From NCBI RefSeq assembly GCF_004357765.1, contig NZ_SMTE01000006.1:62001-126000 (forward strand): a DNA stretch of 64,000 nucleotides, read 5' to 3'. The translations under genes and the position numbers were made by a program. This document shows, in pieces, positions 1 to 9,602 of this stretch; within the stretch, counting starts at the first letter, position 1, and each line of letters opens with the position of its first letter. Below the pieces are notes generated by a model. That model did not search any database and was not told the DNA's origin. It saw only the letters and a list, made by a program, of their open reading frames with translations. This DNA is from Pseudomonas putida. GTDB taxonomy: Bacteria > Pseudomonadota > Gammaproteobacteria > Pseudomonadales > Pseudomonadaceae.

Positions 1-759
1 ATCCTGTGCAACGCCTCGCCCGACATCCGCGCCCAGCTGCAGGCCTTCGCGCCGATGCAGCCGGCCCGTGCCCTGCGCGACACCGGCATCGACGCCATCG
101 TCCTGCTCGACAGCCAGATCGACCATACCACCGGCCTGCTGAGCCTGCGCGAAGGTTGCCCGCACAAGGTCTGGTGCACCGACATGGTCCATCAGGACCT
201 GACCACCGGCTTCCCGCTGTTCAACATGCTCAGTCACTGGAACGGTGGGCTGCAGTGGAACCGCATCGAGCTCGAAGGCAGCTTCGTCATCGACGCCTGC
301 CCGAATCTGCGTTTCACCCCCTTCCCGCTGCGCAGTGCCGCGCCGCCCTACTCGCCGCACCGCTTCGACCCGCATCCGGGCGATAACCTTGGCCTGCTGG
401 TCGAGGACACCCGCAGCGGCGGCAAGCTGTTCTACGCGCCGGGCCTGGGCCAGGTCGACGACGAACTGCTGGCGATGATGCACGACGCCGACTGCCTGCT
501 GGTCGACGGTACCCTGTGGGAAGACGACGAGATGCAAAGACGGGGCGTCGGCACCCGCACCGGCCGCGAGATGGGCCATCTGGCGCAGAATGGTCCCGGC
601 GGCATGCTCGAAGTGCTCGACGGCTTCCAGCGTCAGCGCAAGGTGCTCATCCACATCAACAACACCAACCCGATTCTCGATGAAGACTCCCCCGAGCGAG
701 CTGAGGTCCTGCGCCGCGGCGTGGAAGTGGCCTACGATGGCATGAGCATCGAGTTGTAG
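1..759 (+). CDS. pqqB: PqqB, PQQ biosynthesis protein (5' end missing)
   Basis: The frame is open from the first base, so the gene begins outside the window; 252 residues are visible out of a usual length near 303, meaning about 50 N-terminal residues are lost. The protein is a metallo-beta-lactamase-fold member in which the usual metal motif is replaced by a [11 protein letters not shown] stretch typical of PqqB. PqqB acts in the cytoplasm on the PqqA-derived glutamate-tyrosine intermediate; published work assigns it an iron-dependent hydroxylase role, older views a PQQ carrier role. The stop codon lies 8 bases before pqqC and a good ribosome binding site (aggagg) overlaps it, so the two are one transcript. 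Codon use matches its neighbours. Confidence 0.95.
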   Translation: MLCNASPDIRAQLQAFAPMQPARALRDTGIDAIVLLDSQIDHTTGLLSLREGCPHKVWCTDMVHQDLTTGFPLFNMLSHWNGGLQWNRIELEGSFVIDACPNLRFTPFPLRSAAPPYSPHRFDPHPGDNLGLLVEDTRSGGKLFYAPGLGQVDDELLAMMHDADCLLVDGTLWEDDEMQRRGVGTRTGREMGHLAQNGPGGMLEVLDGFQRQRKVLIHINNTNPILDEDSPERAEVLRRGVEVAYDGMSIEL

Positions 760-767
760 GAGGCCCG

Positions 768-1523
768 ATGAGCGAAGCACTGCCGATGTCCCCTGCCGAA
801 TTCGAGCAGGCCCTGCGCGCCAAGGGCGCCTACTATCACATCCATCATCCCTACCATGTGGCGATGTACGAAGGCCGCGCCACCCGTGAGCAGATTCAGG
901 GCTGGGTGGCCAACCGCTTCTACTACCAGGTCAACATCCCGATGAAGGATGCCGCTATCCTGGCCAACTGCCCCGACCGGGAGATCCGCCGCGAGTGGAT
1001 CCAGCGCCTGCTCGATCATGACGGCGCGCCAGGCGAGGACGGCGGTATCGAGGCCTGGCTGCGCCTGGGCCAGGCCGTGGGCCTGGACCCCGACCAACTG
1101 CGCTCCCAGGAGCTGGTGCTGCCGGGCGTGCGTTTCGCCGTCGACGCCTACGTCAACTTCGCCCGCCGCGCCAGTTGGCAGGAGGCCGCCAGCAGCTCGT
1201 TGACCGAGCTGTTCGCGCCGCAGATCCACCAGTCGCGCCTGGACAGCTGGCCACAGCATTACCCGTGGATCGACCCGGCCGGCTACGAATACTTCCGCAC
1301 CCGCCTGGGCCAGGCCCGACGTGACGTGGAACACGGCCTGGCGATCACCCTGCAGCATTACACCACCCGTGCCGGCCAGGAGCGTATGCTGGAGATCCTG
1401 CAATTCAAGCTGGATATCCTGTGGAGCATGCTCGACGCCATGAGCATGGCCTATGAACTGAACCGCCCGCCTTATCACAGCGTCACCGGCGAGCGCGTCT
1501 GGCACAAGGGGATCGCCCTATGA
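768..1523 (+). CDS. pqqC: PqqC, pyrroloquinoline-quinone synthase
   Basis: 251 residues, the normal length of PqqC. It is the cofactor-free oxidase that performs the last step of PQQ synthesis: ring closure and eight-electron oxidation of 3a-(2-amino-2-carboxyethyl)-4,5-dioxo-tetrahydroquinoline dicarboxylate with O2. The helical, TenA/haem-oxygenase-like fold is suggested by the sequence, with conserved blocks [10 protein letters not shown] near residue 25, [14 protein letters not shown] near 46 and QRLLDHDG near 80. The ATG at 768 is preceded by aggaggcccg. The 3' end overlaps pqqD by 4 bases (ATGA), so translation of PqqC and PqqD is probably coupled. Confidence 0.97.
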   Translation: MSEALPMSPAEFEQALRAKGAYYHIHHPYHVAMYEGRATREQIQGWVANRFYYQVNIPMKDAAILANCPDREIRREWIQRLLDHDGAPGEDGGIEAWLRLGQAVGLDPDQLRSQELVLPGVRFAVDAYVNFARRASWQEAASSSLTELFAPQIHQSRLDSWPQHYPWIDPAGYEYFRTRLGQARRDVEHGLAITLQHYTTRAGQERMLEILQFKLDILWSMLDAMSMAYELNRPPYHSVTGERVWHKGIAL

Positions 1524-1795
1524 GCTTCGATCGCACCCTGGTACCCAACTGGCGCCCCGGCTATCGCTTCCAGTACGAACCGGCGCAGAAGGGCCATGTA
1601 CTGCTGTACCCCGAGGGCATGATCAAGCTCAACGACAGCGCCGGTCTGATCGGCGGACTGATCGATGGCCAGCGCAACGTCGCCGCCATCATCGCCGAAC
1701 TGACCCAGCAATTCCCCGATGTGCCCGAGGTCGCCGACGACATCGAGCAGTTCATGGAGGTGGCCCGTGCCGAACACTGGATCACCCTCGCCTGA
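1520..1795 (+). CDS. pqqD: PqqD, peptide chaperone for PQQ synthesis
   Basis: 91 residues, the usual size. PqqD is a RiPP precursor recognition element: it binds the precursor peptide PqqA and presents it to the radical-SAM enzyme PqqE. The family signature is visible in the N-terminal half ([22 protein letters not shown], then an LND.SA..I motif around residues 33-45). The start ATG overlaps the pqqC stop (ATGA). Its 3' end overlaps the proposed pqqE start by 29 bases. In some bacteria pqqD is fused to pqqC or pqqE; here it is a separate gene, as in other pseudomonads. Confidence 0.96.
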   Translation: MSFDRTLVPNWRPGYRFQYEPAQKGHVLLYPEGMIKLNDSAGLIGGLIDGQRNVAAIIAELTQQFPDVPEVADDIEQFMEVARAEHWITLA

Positions 1796-2915
1796 GGTCC
1801 CGGTCGGCCTGCCGTTGTGGCTGCTCGCCGAGCTGACCTACCGCTGCCCGCTGCAGTGTCCGTACTGCTCCAATCCGCTGGATTTCGCCCAGCAGGGCAA
1901 GGAGCTGGACACTGCCCAGTGGTTCAAGGTGATGGCCGAGGCGCGCGAAATGGGCGCTGCCCAGATCGGTTTTTCCGGCGGCGAGCCACTGGTGCGCCAG
2001 GACCTTGCCGAATTGATCGGCGAGGCGCGCCGACTGGGCTACTACACCAACCTGATCACCTCTGGCATCGGCCTGACCGAGCAGCGCATCGCCGCCTTCA
2101 AGCAAGCCGGCCTCGACCATATCCAGATCAGCTTCCAAGCCAGTGACGAGCAGGTCAACAACCTGCTGGCCGGCTCGAAGAAGGCCTTCACCCAGAAGCT
2201 GGAAATGGCCCGTGCGGTGAAGGCCCACGGGTATCCGATGGTGCTCAACTTCGTTACCCACCGGCACAACATCGACAAGATCGACCGCATCATCGAACTG
2301 TGCATCGCCCTGGAGGCCGATTTCGTCGAGCTCGCCACCTGCCAGTTCTACGGCTGGGCGCATCTCAACCGCCTCGGGCTACTGCCGACCCGCGCGCAAC
2401 TGGAACGGGCCGAGCGTATCACCAACGAGTACCGGGACAAGCTCAAGGCCCAAGGCAACCCCTGCAAGCTGATCTTCGTCACCCCCGATTACTACGAAGA
2501 ACGCCCCAAGGCCTGCATGAACGGCTGGGGCAGTCTGTTCCTCACCATCACCCCGGATGGCACCGCCTTGCCGTGTCATGGCGCCCGGCAGCTCCCGGTG
2601 CAGTTCCCCAACGTGCGCGACCATGACCTGCGGCACATCTGGTACGACTCGTTCGGTTTCAACCGCTTCCGCGGTTACGACTGGATGCCCGAACCGTGCC
2701 GCTCCTGCGATGAGAAGGAAAAAGACTTCGGCGGCTGCCGCTGCCAGGCCTTCATGCTCACCGGCGATGCCAGCAAGGCCGACCCGGTGTGCGCCAAGTC
2801 GCAGGACCACGGCATCATCCTCAAGGCCCGCGAGGAAGCGGAAACCGCCCAGCTCGCCATTGAACAGATGACCTTCCGCAATGAACGAAACTCCCGTGTC
2901 ATCGTCCGCGGTTGA
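1767..2915 (+). CDS. pqqE: PqqE, radical SAM PqqA peptide cyclase
   Basis: Makes the carbon-carbon crosslink between Glu and Tyr of PqqA. With the GTG start at 1767 the protein has 382 residues; this start has a ggagg 6 bases upstream and overlaps pqqD, while an ATG at 1719 would lie deep inside pqqD and add residues unlike the family. The radical-SAM cluster cysteines are C27, C31 and C34 (CPLQCPYC), followed by FSGGEPL for SAM binding. The C-terminal SPASM region carries further cysteines (CMNGWG, CHGARQ, then [16 protein letters not shown]) for auxiliary iron-sulfur clusters. The end overlaps the next gene by 35 bases. The start is the only doubtful point. Confidence 0.95.
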   Translation: MPNTGSPSPEVPVGLPLWLLAELTYRCPLQCPYCSNPLDFAQQGKELDTAQWFKVMAEAREMGAAQIGFSGGEPLVRQDLAELIGEARRLGYYTNLITSGIGLTEQRIAAFKQAGLDHIQISFQASDEQVNNLLAGSKKAFTQKLEMARAVKAHGYPMVLNFVTHRHNIDKIDRIIELCIALEADFVELATCQFYGWAHLNRLGLLPTRAQLERAERITNEYRDKLKAQGNPCKLIFVTPDYYEERPKACMNGWGSLFLTITPDGTALPCHGARQLPVQFPNVRDHDLRHIWYDSFGFNRFRGYDWMPEPCRSCDEKEKDFGGCRCQAFMLTGDASKADPVCAKSQDHGIILKAREEAETAQLAIEQMTFRNERNSRVIVRG

Positions 2916-4704
2916 ATTCAGCGCCGAGCAGGCCGTGGCCGCTGGCACCGACTTCGCCGAAATCAAGGTCGGCCCCACCGGCCTGTTCTGGAACGAGTTC
3001 CGTCCAGCCGATGGCGCCTGCCGTCTTTGGCACTGGCGTGACCATCAAGCCCGCTGCCTGACCCCGGACGGCTTCAGCGCACGCAGCCGGGTTTACGAAT
3101 ATGGCGGAGGTAGTTTCTGCCTCGCCGGCGACGCCGTCGTGTTCGTCAACGAAGGCGATCAGCAAGTCTATCTGCAGTCGCTGGACGACGGCTTGCCCAA
3201 TGCGTTGACCGCCGACCCGCAGTGCCGCTACGGCGATCTGCAATGGCATGACGGCCAGGTGCTGGCAGTCGAGGAATGCCATGCGGAGCAAGTCGAGCAT
3301 CGCTTGGTCGCGCTGGGCGAAGGCACTCGGCAGGTGCTGGCCGAGGGCGCCGATTTCTATGCCGCGCCCACACTCAGTGGCGATGGTCAGCGCCTGGCCT
3401 GGATCGAGTGGGACCGACCGGCGCAGCCCTGGACAGTGACCCGGCTGATGGGTCGCGAGCGTGACAGCAACGGCACCTGGGGCCCGGCGCGCTGCATCGC
3501 TGGCGACGACGAGTCCTTGCAGCAGCCGCGCTTCGACCTGCAAGGCCGACTCTACTGCCTGTCCGACCGCAATGGCTTCTGGCAACCCTGGGGCGAAGTC
3601 GACGGCCAATGGCAGGCCCTGCCTGCCGAAGTAGCCGACCATGCCCCGGCACCGTGGCAACTGGGCGCCAGCACCTGGCTTGTCGACGGCCCGCAGAGCT
3701 ACCTCGCCAGCTGGTTCGAGGACGGTTTCGGCCAGCTCGGGCTGCGTACCGCCGACGGCCGGGTAGAGCGTTTCGCCAGCGCCTACAGCCGTTTTCGCAG
3801 CCTGGCCGAAGATGAGCACTTCATCTACGCCATCGCCGCCTCGCCCATCAGCCCACCGGCGGTCATCGCCATCGCCCGCGACAACCACGAAGTCCGGGTG
3901 CTGGCCGGTGGCGCGGAGGTCATGCCGGCGCGGCACATCAGCCTGCCGCAATCGATCCACTACGACAGCGCGGGCACCCCCGCCCACGGTTTCTTTTATC
4001 CCGCCGCCGGCAGCCGCGGCCCGGCACCGCTGGTGGTGTTCATCCACGGCGGACCGACTTCGGCCTGCTACCCGGTACTCGATCCACGCATCCAGTACTG
4101 GACCCAGCGTGGCTTCGCCGTCGCCGACCTCAATTACCGGGGCAGCAGCGGCTATGGCCGGGCTTATCGGCAGGCGCTGCACCTGAACTGGGGCGATAGC
4201 GACGTGGAGGATGCCTGCGCTGCGGTCGAGCACCTGGCTGCGCGCGGCCTGATCGACCGCGACAAGGCGTTCATCCGCGGCGGCAGCGCCGGCGGCTATA
4301 CCACTCTGTGCGCGCTCGCCTTCCACGATGTGTTCCGTGCCGGAGCCAGCCTCTATGGCGTCAGCGACCCGATTGCCCTGGGTCGCGCCACGCACAAGTT
4401 CGAAGGCGATTACCTGGACTGGCTGATCGGCGATCCGCTGCGCGATGCCGAGCGCTACCGCCAGCGCACGCCGCTGCTGCATGCGGCTCGGATCAAAGCG
4501 CCGGTGATTTTCTTCCAGGGCGAGTTGGACGCGGTGGTGGTGCCGGAACAGACCCGGTCGATGTTGGCGGCCCTGAAGGCCAACGGCATCGAGACCGAAG
4601 GCCACTTCTATGCCGGCGAGCGGCATGGTCTACGCAGTGCGCAAAACCTCGCGCACGCATTGGAAGAAGAGTGGAAGTTCTATTGCCGGGTGCTGAACGG
4701 CTGA
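2881..4704 (+). CDS. S9 family prolyl oligopeptidase-type peptidase linked to pqq operon
   Basis: 607 residues: a beta-propeller-like N-terminal region (to about residue 345) and a C-terminal alpha/beta-hydrolase domain. The catalytic triad is readable as Ser469 in GGSAGG, Asp550 in GELDAVV and His582 in ERHG, so the enzyme looks intact. It has no signal peptide and is expected in the cytoplasm. The ATG lies inside the 3' end of pqqE (35-base overlap), so it is co-translated with the pqq genes. Homologues at this place in other pseudomonads have been called PqqM; a role in trimming PqqA or recycling peptides is plausible but not shown, and I leave the symbol blank. Confidence 0.85.
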   Translation: MNETPVSSSAVEFSAEQAVAAGTDFAEIKVGPTGLFWNEFRPADGACRLWHWRDHQARCLTPDGFSARSRVYEYGGGSFCLAGDAVVFVNEGDQQVYLQSLDDGLPNALTADPQCRYGDLQWHDGQVLAVEECHAEQVEHRLVALGEGTRQVLAEGADFYAAPTLSGDGQRLAWIEWDRPAQPWTVTRLMGRERDSNGTWGPARCIAGDDESLQQPRFDLQGRLYCLSDRNGFWQPWGEVDGQWQALPAEVADHAPAPWQLGASTWLVDGPQSYLASWFEDGFGQLGLRTADGRVERFASAYSRFRSLAEDEHFIYAIAASPISPPAVIAIARDNHEVRVLAGGAEVMPARHISLPQSIHYDSAGTPAHGFFYPAAGSRGPAPLVVFIHGGPTSACYPVLDPRIQYWTQRGFAVADLNYRGSSGYGRAYRQALHLNWGDSDVEDACAAVEHLAARGLIDRDKAFIRGGSAGGYTTLCALAFHDVFRAGASLYGVSDPIALGRATHKFEGDYLDWLIGDPLRDAERYRQRTPLLHAARIKAPVIFFQGELDAVVVPEQTRSMLAALKANGIETEGHFYAGERHGLRSAQNLAHALEEEWKFYCRVLNG

Positions 4705-4784
4705 TACCCGCGAACACCGGCCCAGCCGGTGCCATACCCTGCCGGGCTTACGTTGCGATAGGGCCGCCCAGCAGCCCTGCACGC

Positions 4785-4943
4785 TCAGCGTTTGGCAATG
4801 ATGTACACCGCGTGCACGATCCCCGGAATGTAACCCAGCAGCGTCAACAGGATATTCAGCCAGAACGCCCCGCCGAAGCCTACCTGAAGAAATACGCCCA
4901 GCGGCGGCAGGATGATGGCGATGATGATGCGGATGAAGTCCAT
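4785..4943 (-). CDS. Pmp3/YqaE family small membrane protein
   Basis: 52 residues from the ATG at 4943, chosen because an aaaggag sits 8 bases upstream; a start 10 codons earlier lacks this and exceeds the family length. Nearly the whole protein is two hydrophobic helices (IIIAIILPPLGVFLQVG and the C-terminal half LLTLLGYIPGIVHAVYII), the hallmark of the UPF0057/Pmp3 proteolipids, with the family PPLGVF motif. Members sit in the cytoplasmic membrane and are often induced by salt, cold or membrane stress; the exact activity is unknown. It stands alone, converging with the peptidase gene. Confidence 0.88.
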   Translation of the reverse strand: MDFIRIIIAIILPPLGVFLQVGFGGAFWLNILLTLLGYIPGIVHAVYIIAKR

Positions 4944-5018
4944 GCGTATAGCTCCTTTGAGGGGTTTAAACAAAGACTAGCCGCGCCCTGCAGAGGTTCC
5001 ACCGCCTGAACGCCAGGC

Positions 5019-5055
5019 AAAAAAATGCCCCGAGCCAAGTCGATCGGCCCAGGGC
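5019..5055 (-). terminator. Rho-independent terminator of the class III aminotransferase gene
   Basis: Read on the minus strand, a 10-bp stem (gccctgggcc pairing with ggctcggggc, two G-U pairs) with a 9-base loop is followed by a run of seven T. It lies about 40 bases after the aminotransferase stop and reads in the same direction. Confidence 0.8.
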
Positions 5056-5093
5056 GGTGCGCAGAAACGCAAGACGGTTCGGTTGAATGCGGA

Positions 5094-6374
5094 TCAGGCC
5101 GGCACTTCCCGCCGGTTGTGCTGTTTGGCGTGGAGCCTTGCGAAGGCCCGAGCCAGGCGCAGAAGCATTTCGTCGATGCTGCCCCGGCTCACGGTCAGGG
5201 CTGGGGAAAAGCGCAGAACATCCGCTTGCGGAGCGTTGAGCAACAAGCCTTCGTCCAGCGCAGCCTCGACCAGCGCCGGAGCGATGTTCTCGCGCAGTTG
5301 CAGTGCCCAAAGCAGCCCCTGCCCACGCACTTCGCCCTGACCATAGCGGCCTGCCAGGCGCGACAATCCCTCGCGCAGGTGGCGGCCACTGTCCTGCACC
5401 TGCTCGAAGAAGCCGGCCTCCAGCACGGTGTCGAGGACCGCCAAGCCGGCTGCGCTCATCAACGCATTGCCGTGGTGGCTGCCCGCCAGTTCGCCTGGCT
5501 CAGCGCAGCACGCACGACCACGGGCCAGCAATGCCGCCAGCGGTACTCCACCGCCCAGGCCTTTGCCCAGCGTGATGATGTCGGCGCGCACGCCGTAGGT
5601 CTGTTCGGCGAGCAACGCACCGCAACGACCAATACCGGTCTGCACCTCGTCGAGAATCAACAGGATGCCCAGCTCGCGGCACAGCTTCTCCACGCCCTGC
5701 AGGTATTCACGGGTGGCCGGAACCACCCCCGCTTCGCCCTGGATCGGCTCGAGCATGATCGCCACGGTGCGCGAATCGACCTGCGCATGCAGCGCCGCCA
5801 GATCATTGAACGGTACTTTGCTGAATCCTGGCAGGCCCGGTTCGCAGCGGTTGCATGGGAGCGGGTCGGAGGCCGACAGTGCGCCCAGGCTACGGCCATG
5901 ACAGCCCTGACTGGCGGTGATGATGTGGTAGGCGCCGTTGCGATGCAGTTGGCCCCATTTACGCGCCAGCTTGATCGCCCCCTCGCAGGCTTCGGCGCCA
6001 CTGTTGAGCAGGTAGGCCTGATCGCTGCCGGTGCTCTGGCACAGGCGATTGACCAGCGCCAGCAAGCCACGGCTGTGATAGCCCGCGCCGGGATTGATCA
6101 ACGCCTGGGCCTGGTTGCCCAGGGCCTTGACCAGCGCGCTGGGGCTGTGGCCCAGACTGTTGACCGCACCTCCCTGGGTGAAATCCAGGTAAGCGTGGCC
6201 TTTGTCGTCCCACAACCACGATCCCTGGCCCCGCACGAACACCTGCGGGGCACGCACGCTGCCAGGCATCAAACACTCACGCGACAGCGGCGATGCATCC
6301 GCCGGGGCGACCGGCGCACGCACGGGCTCGGCGACCGCGGCAGCTGCCGAACGGCGCAGGTTGAACAGGTTCAT
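5094..6374 (-). CDS. PLP-dependent class III aminotransferase
   Basis: 426 residues from the ATG at 6374, which has ggag 5 bases upstream; a TTG start five codons earlier is less likely. Fold type I, class III transaminase: the LILDEVQTGIGR motif carries the PLP-pyridine Asp, and Lys271 in TLGKGLGGG forms the Schiff base. Such enzymes include acetylornithine, diaminobutyrate and omega-amino acid transaminases; the sequence alone does not fix the substrate. The first 25 residues are Ala/Pro/Val-rich and may be a non-catalytic tail. It is divergent from a LysR gene with a 210-bp shared control region. In some Pseudomonas the equivalent gene is grouped with the pqq cluster as pqqI. Confidence 0.85.
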   Translation of the reverse strand: MNLFNLRRSAAAAVAEPVRAPVAPADASPLSRECLMPGSVRAPQVFVRGQGSWLWDDKGHAYLDFTQGGAVNSLGHSPSALVKALGNQAQALINPGAGYHSRGLLALVNRLCQSTGSDQAYLLNSGAEACEGAIKLARKWGQLHRNGAYHIITASQGCHGRSLGALSASDPLPCNRCEPGLPGFSKVPFNDLAALHAQVDSRTVAIMLEPIQGEAGVVPATREYLQGVEKLCRELGILLILDEVQTGIGRCGALLAEQTYGVRADIITLGKGLGGGVPLAALLARGRACCAEPGELAGSHHGNALMSAAGLAVLDTVLEAGFFEQVQDSGRHLREGLSRLAGRYGQGEVRGQGLLWALQLRENIAPALVEAALDEGLLLNAPQADVLRFSPALTVSRGSIDEMLLRLARAFARLHAKQHNRREVPA

Positions 6375-6584
6375 GGAGGCTCCGACCAATCACGCAAATG
6401 GGCATCCGGGGCCTGATCTGATGCCGGCGCCCGATAATTTTGCCCTGCCTATCAAAAGTGTTTCTCAGCCTCGGTAACAATCGCCGCCGATGGCGCTGTA
6501 ACCCTTTGCTGTACGGCGATAGACTAGGCGTGCGAGGCGCTTGCGGCCATTCCGTTTTTCCAGCTTTTTCGATAAGTGTTGCTT

Positions 6585-7472
6585 ATGGATTTTCGCCAAC
6601 TGCGTTATTTCGTCGCGGTCTATGAAGAAGGCCATGTGGGCCGGGCCGCAGAGCGGCTGTCGCTGTCCCAGCCAGCCCTGTCACAGCAGATCCGCCAGCT
6701 CGAGCACAGTCTCGATCTGAGCCTGTTCGAGCGCGCCAACAAGCGACTGTTGCCGACGCTGGCTGCCCACACCCTGTACAACCATGCCCAGCCGTTGCTC
6801 GATGGCCTGCAGCGCGCCCACGAAGCCATGCGCAACTTCAAGGGGCAGTCGGTACGCACCCTGGCCATCGGGGTGCTGCAGACCGTGCGCCCAGGTCTGG
6901 TGCCACAGCTGCTCGAGCGTGTGCGCAAGGCCCAGCCGCATCTGGTGGTGCAGATCTACGAGCTGTCGGGGCTGGAGATCGAACGACGTCTGCTCAACGG
7001 CAGCCTGGATATTGGCATCAGCTACCTGCCGCCGCGTCAGCCAGGACTGCATGGCCTGTTGTTGTACGAAGATGAATTGCAGCTGGTCATACCGGATACC
7101 CACCCCCTGAAAGACTTCAAGAAGGTATCCATTCGCCAGGCGGCAGAATTGCCGATGCTGATGCTCGGCGAGGAATTCCAGATCCGCCAGATCTGGAAGG
7201 AGCAGTTGGCCAACCAGGGGCGTCGACCCCAGGTCCAGGCGGAGATGAACAACATGGCCGGGATTCTCGACAGTCTGTCGCACACCGCGCTGGCGACCAT
7301 CCTGCCTGGCCGGGCCAAGGCGGCCGCCGAAGATGATCAGGGATTGCTGTGGAAACCACTGAGCGAACCTCGTGTGCCCCTCAAGGTCGGTCTGGTGTTT
7401 CGCGATGCCCAGCGCCAGCAGGCTTCGGTGGAGCTGTTGCGCAACCTGCTGGAAGAAGACGTGCTCGGCTAA
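6585..7472 (+). CDS. LysR-type transcriptional regulator
   Basis: 295 residues. The N-terminal winged helix-turn-helix (residues 1-60: MDFRQLRYFVAVYEEG, then AAERLSLSQPALSQQIRQLE) and the periplasmic-binding-protein-like effector domain (about 90-290) are typical, closest in feel to the CynR/CysB-like subgroup. The ATG at 6585 fits the family start; a GTG three codons earlier is possible. It is divergent from the class III aminotransferase gene, so that gene is its most likely target. The effector is unknown. The gene ends at a strong hairpin terminator shared with RsmY on the other strand. Confidence 0.92.
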   Translation: MDFRQLRYFVAVYEEGHVGRAAERLSLSQPALSQQIRQLEHSLDLSLFERANKRLLPTLAAHTLYNHAQPLLDGLQRAHEAMRNFKGQSVRTLAIGVLQTVRPGLVPQLLERVRKAQPHLVVQIYELSGLEIERRLLNGSLDIGISYLPPRQPGLHGLLLYEDELQLVIPDTHPLKDFKKVSIRQAAELPMLMLGEEFQIRQIWKEQLANQGRRPQVQAEMNNMAGILDSLSHTALATILPGRAKAAAEDDQGLLWKPLSEPRVPLKVGLVFRDAQRQQASVELLRNLLEEDVLG

Positions 7473-7487
7473 AACCCGCGCACAAAG

Positions 7488-7514
7488 AAAACCCCGCCGA
7501 AGCGGGGTTTTCCA
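7488..7514. terminator. Bidirectional Rho-independent terminator (lysR / rsmY)
   Basis: Ten-base arms aaaaccccgc and gcggggtttt enclose a 4-base cgaa loop. It ends the lysR transcript on the plus strand and the RsmY small RNA on the minus strand (ggggttttcttt). Confidence 0.92.
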
Positions 7515-7612
7515 GACTGTTTCCCTATGACATCCCTATCGCCCCACCGACCCTGGCAGGCATCCTTCGTTGTCCCTGTTCTGTCCTTTGCGCTTCCTGC
7601 GCGACGTCCATG
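7488..7612 (-). ncRNA. rsmY: RsmY, regulatory small RNA of the Gac/Rsm system
   Basis: Read on the minus strand, the roughly 125-nt interval contains eight GGA triplets, several in stem-loop context (gcgcaggaagcgc near the 5' end; aaaggaca; gaaggatg; atagggatg; catagggaaac), and ends in the strong gcgggg hairpin plus T-run. GGA-loop RNAs of this size titrate the translational repressors RsmA/RsmE (CsrA family). The segment gcgcaggaagcgcaaaggac is, from memory, a conserved core of pseudomonad RsmY. A GacA-type upstream activating site lies at 7670-7687. The position between a lysR gene and an acyl-CoA dehydrogenase gene is the remembered rsmY location in P. putida. The 5' end is inferred (about 7 bases after a ttaatc -10-like element) and may be off by a few bases. 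Confidence 0.9.
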
Positions 7613-7669
7613 GAACAGAGATTAACCGTGGATCCAATCGCCGAACAGTGGCGAATAGTCACCACGTCA

Positions 7670-7687
7670 TGTAGGAGAAAGCTTACA
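7670..7687 (-). promoter_or_regulatory. GacA upstream activating sequence (UAS) for rsmY
   Basis: The 18-bp element reads TGTAAG-N6-CCTACA on the minus strand, matching the GacA consensus TGTAAG-N6-CTTACA at 11 of 12 defined bases. Its centre is about 66 bp upstream of the inferred RsmY start, the usual distance. Phosphorylated GacA would bind here and switch on the small RNA. Confidence 0.85.
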
Positions 7688-7703
7688 AAACCTGATCATC
7701 GCC

Positions 7704-9482
7704 TTAGAACTGTTCGGCATCGAGCAGATACAGCGGCTCGCTACCCGCCTTCACCGACGCCACCAGCGAGTCGACTCGCGGCAGCAGGCGGGCGAAGTAA
7801 AAGCGTGCCGTGCCCAGTTTGGCCGAGTAGAACGCCGGGTCACCTTCGCCCTGGGTGGCCGCACGCGCCATCAGCGCCCACATGTAGGCGTATGCCACAT
7901 AGCCGAAGGCGTGCAGGTACTCCACCGAAGCCGCGCCGATCTCGTTCGGGTTGCCTTTGGCCCGGTCCAGCACCCAGTCGGTGAGCCCGTCGAGCTGATC
8001 GAGGGCTGCCGCCAGAGGGCGGGTGAACTCAACCGCCTCGCTGTCCGAGCTGGCGATGAACTGACGGATTTCGTCAGCGAACAGCCGGTAGTACGCACCA
8101 CCGCTGGCCACCACCTTGCGACCCATCAGGTCCAGCGCCTGAATACCATTGGTGCCTTCGTAGATCTGCGTGATACGCACATCGCGCACCAGTTGCTCCT
8201 GCCCCCACTCGCGGATGTAGCCATGGCCACCGAACACTTGCTGGCCATGCACCGCGCATTCCAGGCCCAAGTCAGTGAGAAACGCCTTGGCCACAGGGGT
8301 AAGCAACGCGACCAGCTCTTCGCTGCGCTTGCCGATGGCAGCATCCTGACTGTACTTGGCACTGTCGAGTTGCATCGCCACGTAGGTGGAAAACGCCCGA
8401 CCGCCTTCGATCAGCGCTTTCATGGTCAGCAGCATGCGGCGCACGTCAGGGTGGACGATGATCGGATCGGCAACCTTGTCCTTGGCTTGCGGGCCCGTGG
8501 GCGAACGGCTTTGCAGGCGGTCGCGGGCGTACTCCACGGCGTTCTGATAGGACCGCTCGGCCGAGGCCAAGCCCTGGATACCGACGCCCAGGCGCTCGTA
8601 GTTCATCATGGTGAACATCGCGGCCAAGCCCTTGTTCGGCTCGCCGACGATGTAGCCCACCGCTTCGTCGAAGTTCATCACGCAGGTGGCCGAAGCCTGG
8701 ATGCCCATCTTGTGCTCGATCGAGCCACAAGTGGCCGAGTTGCGAGCGCCGAGGCTGCCATCGGCGTTGACCAGGAACTTCGGCACCAGGAACAGCGAAA
8801 TGCCCTTGGGCCCAGCCGGTGCATCCGGCAGCTTGGCCAGCACCAGGTGGATGATGTTCTCGGTCAGGTCGTGTTCGCCGCCGGTGATGAAGATCTTGGT
8901 GCCGCTGACCTTGTAGCTGCCGTCGGCCTGGGGCTCGGCCTTGGTGCGAATGATGCCCAGGTCGGTACCGGCGTGCGGTTCGGTCAAGCACATGGAGCCG
9001 GCCCAGACGCCGGCATACATGTTCGGCAGGTACTGCGCCTTGAGCGCTTCACTGGCGTGGGCGTTGATCGACAGGCAGGCCCCGGCGGTGAGCATCGGGT
9101 ACAGGCCGAAGGCCAGGCTGGAGGCATTGACCATTTCCTCGACCTGGGCCGAGATGGCCTTGGGCATGCCCATGCCACCGAACAAGGGATCACCGCCTAC
9201 GCCCACCCAGCCACCCTCGGCGTAGGTGTTGTAGGCATCGATGAAACCGGCTGGGGTACGCACGGCGCCGTTGTCCCAGTGACAGCCTTCTTCATCGCCA
9301 GCACGGCTGAGCGGCGCGATGGAGCGTGCGGTGACCTTGCCAGCCTCCTCCAGCACGGCCATCGCGGTGTCGGCGTCTACGGCCTCGGCCAGCGCAGGCA
9401 ATTGCGCCCATTGTTCGGCCACGTTGAAGACTTCATTAAGAACGAAGCGCATGTCGCGCAGGGGCGCTTTATATTCAGCCAT
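7704..9482 (-). CDS. Acyl-CoA dehydrogenase (large, ~590-residue type)
   Basis: 592 residues, longer than classic 380-residue enzymes because of a C-terminal helical extension (about residues 470-590) typical of this pseudomonad subfamily. The FAD/substrate blocks MCLTEPHAGTDLG, KMGIQASATCVMNFD and IYEGTNGIQALDLMGRK are present. It would catalyse FAD-dependent alpha,beta-dehydrogenation of an acyl-CoA, feeding electrons to ETF, in the cytoplasm. The chain-length specificity cannot be read. An equally large paralogue lies 3.4 kb away at 11130-12935; the two share the same N-terminal motif (M-x-x-YKAPLRD). The upstream region of this gene's 3' side holds rsmY. Confidence 0.93.
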   Translation of the reverse strand: MAEYKAPLRDMRFVLNEVFNVAEQWAQLPALAEAVDADTAMAVLEEAGKVTARSIAPLSRAGDEEGCHWDNGAVRTPAGFIDAYNTYAEGGWVGVGGDPLFGGMGMPKAISAQVEEMVNASSLAFGLYPMLTAGACLSINAHASEALKAQYLPNMYAGVWAGSMCLTEPHAGTDLGIIRTKAEPQADGSYKVSGTKIFITGGEHDLTENIIHLVLAKLPDAPAGPKGISLFLVPKFLVNADGSLGARNSATCGSIEHKMGIQASATCVMNFDEAVGYIVGEPNKGLAAMFTMMNYERLGVGIQGLASAERSYQNAVEYARDRLQSRSPTGPQAKDKVADPIIVHPDVRRMLLTMKALIEGGRAFSTYVAMQLDSAKYSQDAAIGKRSEELVALLTPVAKAFLTDLGLECAVHGQQVFGGHGYIREWGQEQLVRDVRITQIYEGTNGIQALDLMGRKVVASGGAYYRLFADEIRQFIASSDSEAVEFTRPLAAALDQLDGLTDWVLDRAKGNPNEIGAASVEYLHAFGYVAYAYMWALMARAATQGEGDPAFYSAKLGTARFYFARLLPRVDSLVASVKAGSEPLYLLDAEQF

Positions 9483-9602
9483 GACAACCTCTCGCTAGTG
9501 GGTCGGGCGGTTCGGGCAACCGCAGCACGGATTTGAAATCAGTGTAACCGACAAACTTTTACGAGACATAGGGTCATCAATAGACCGCATAGTCATTTAT
9601 GG

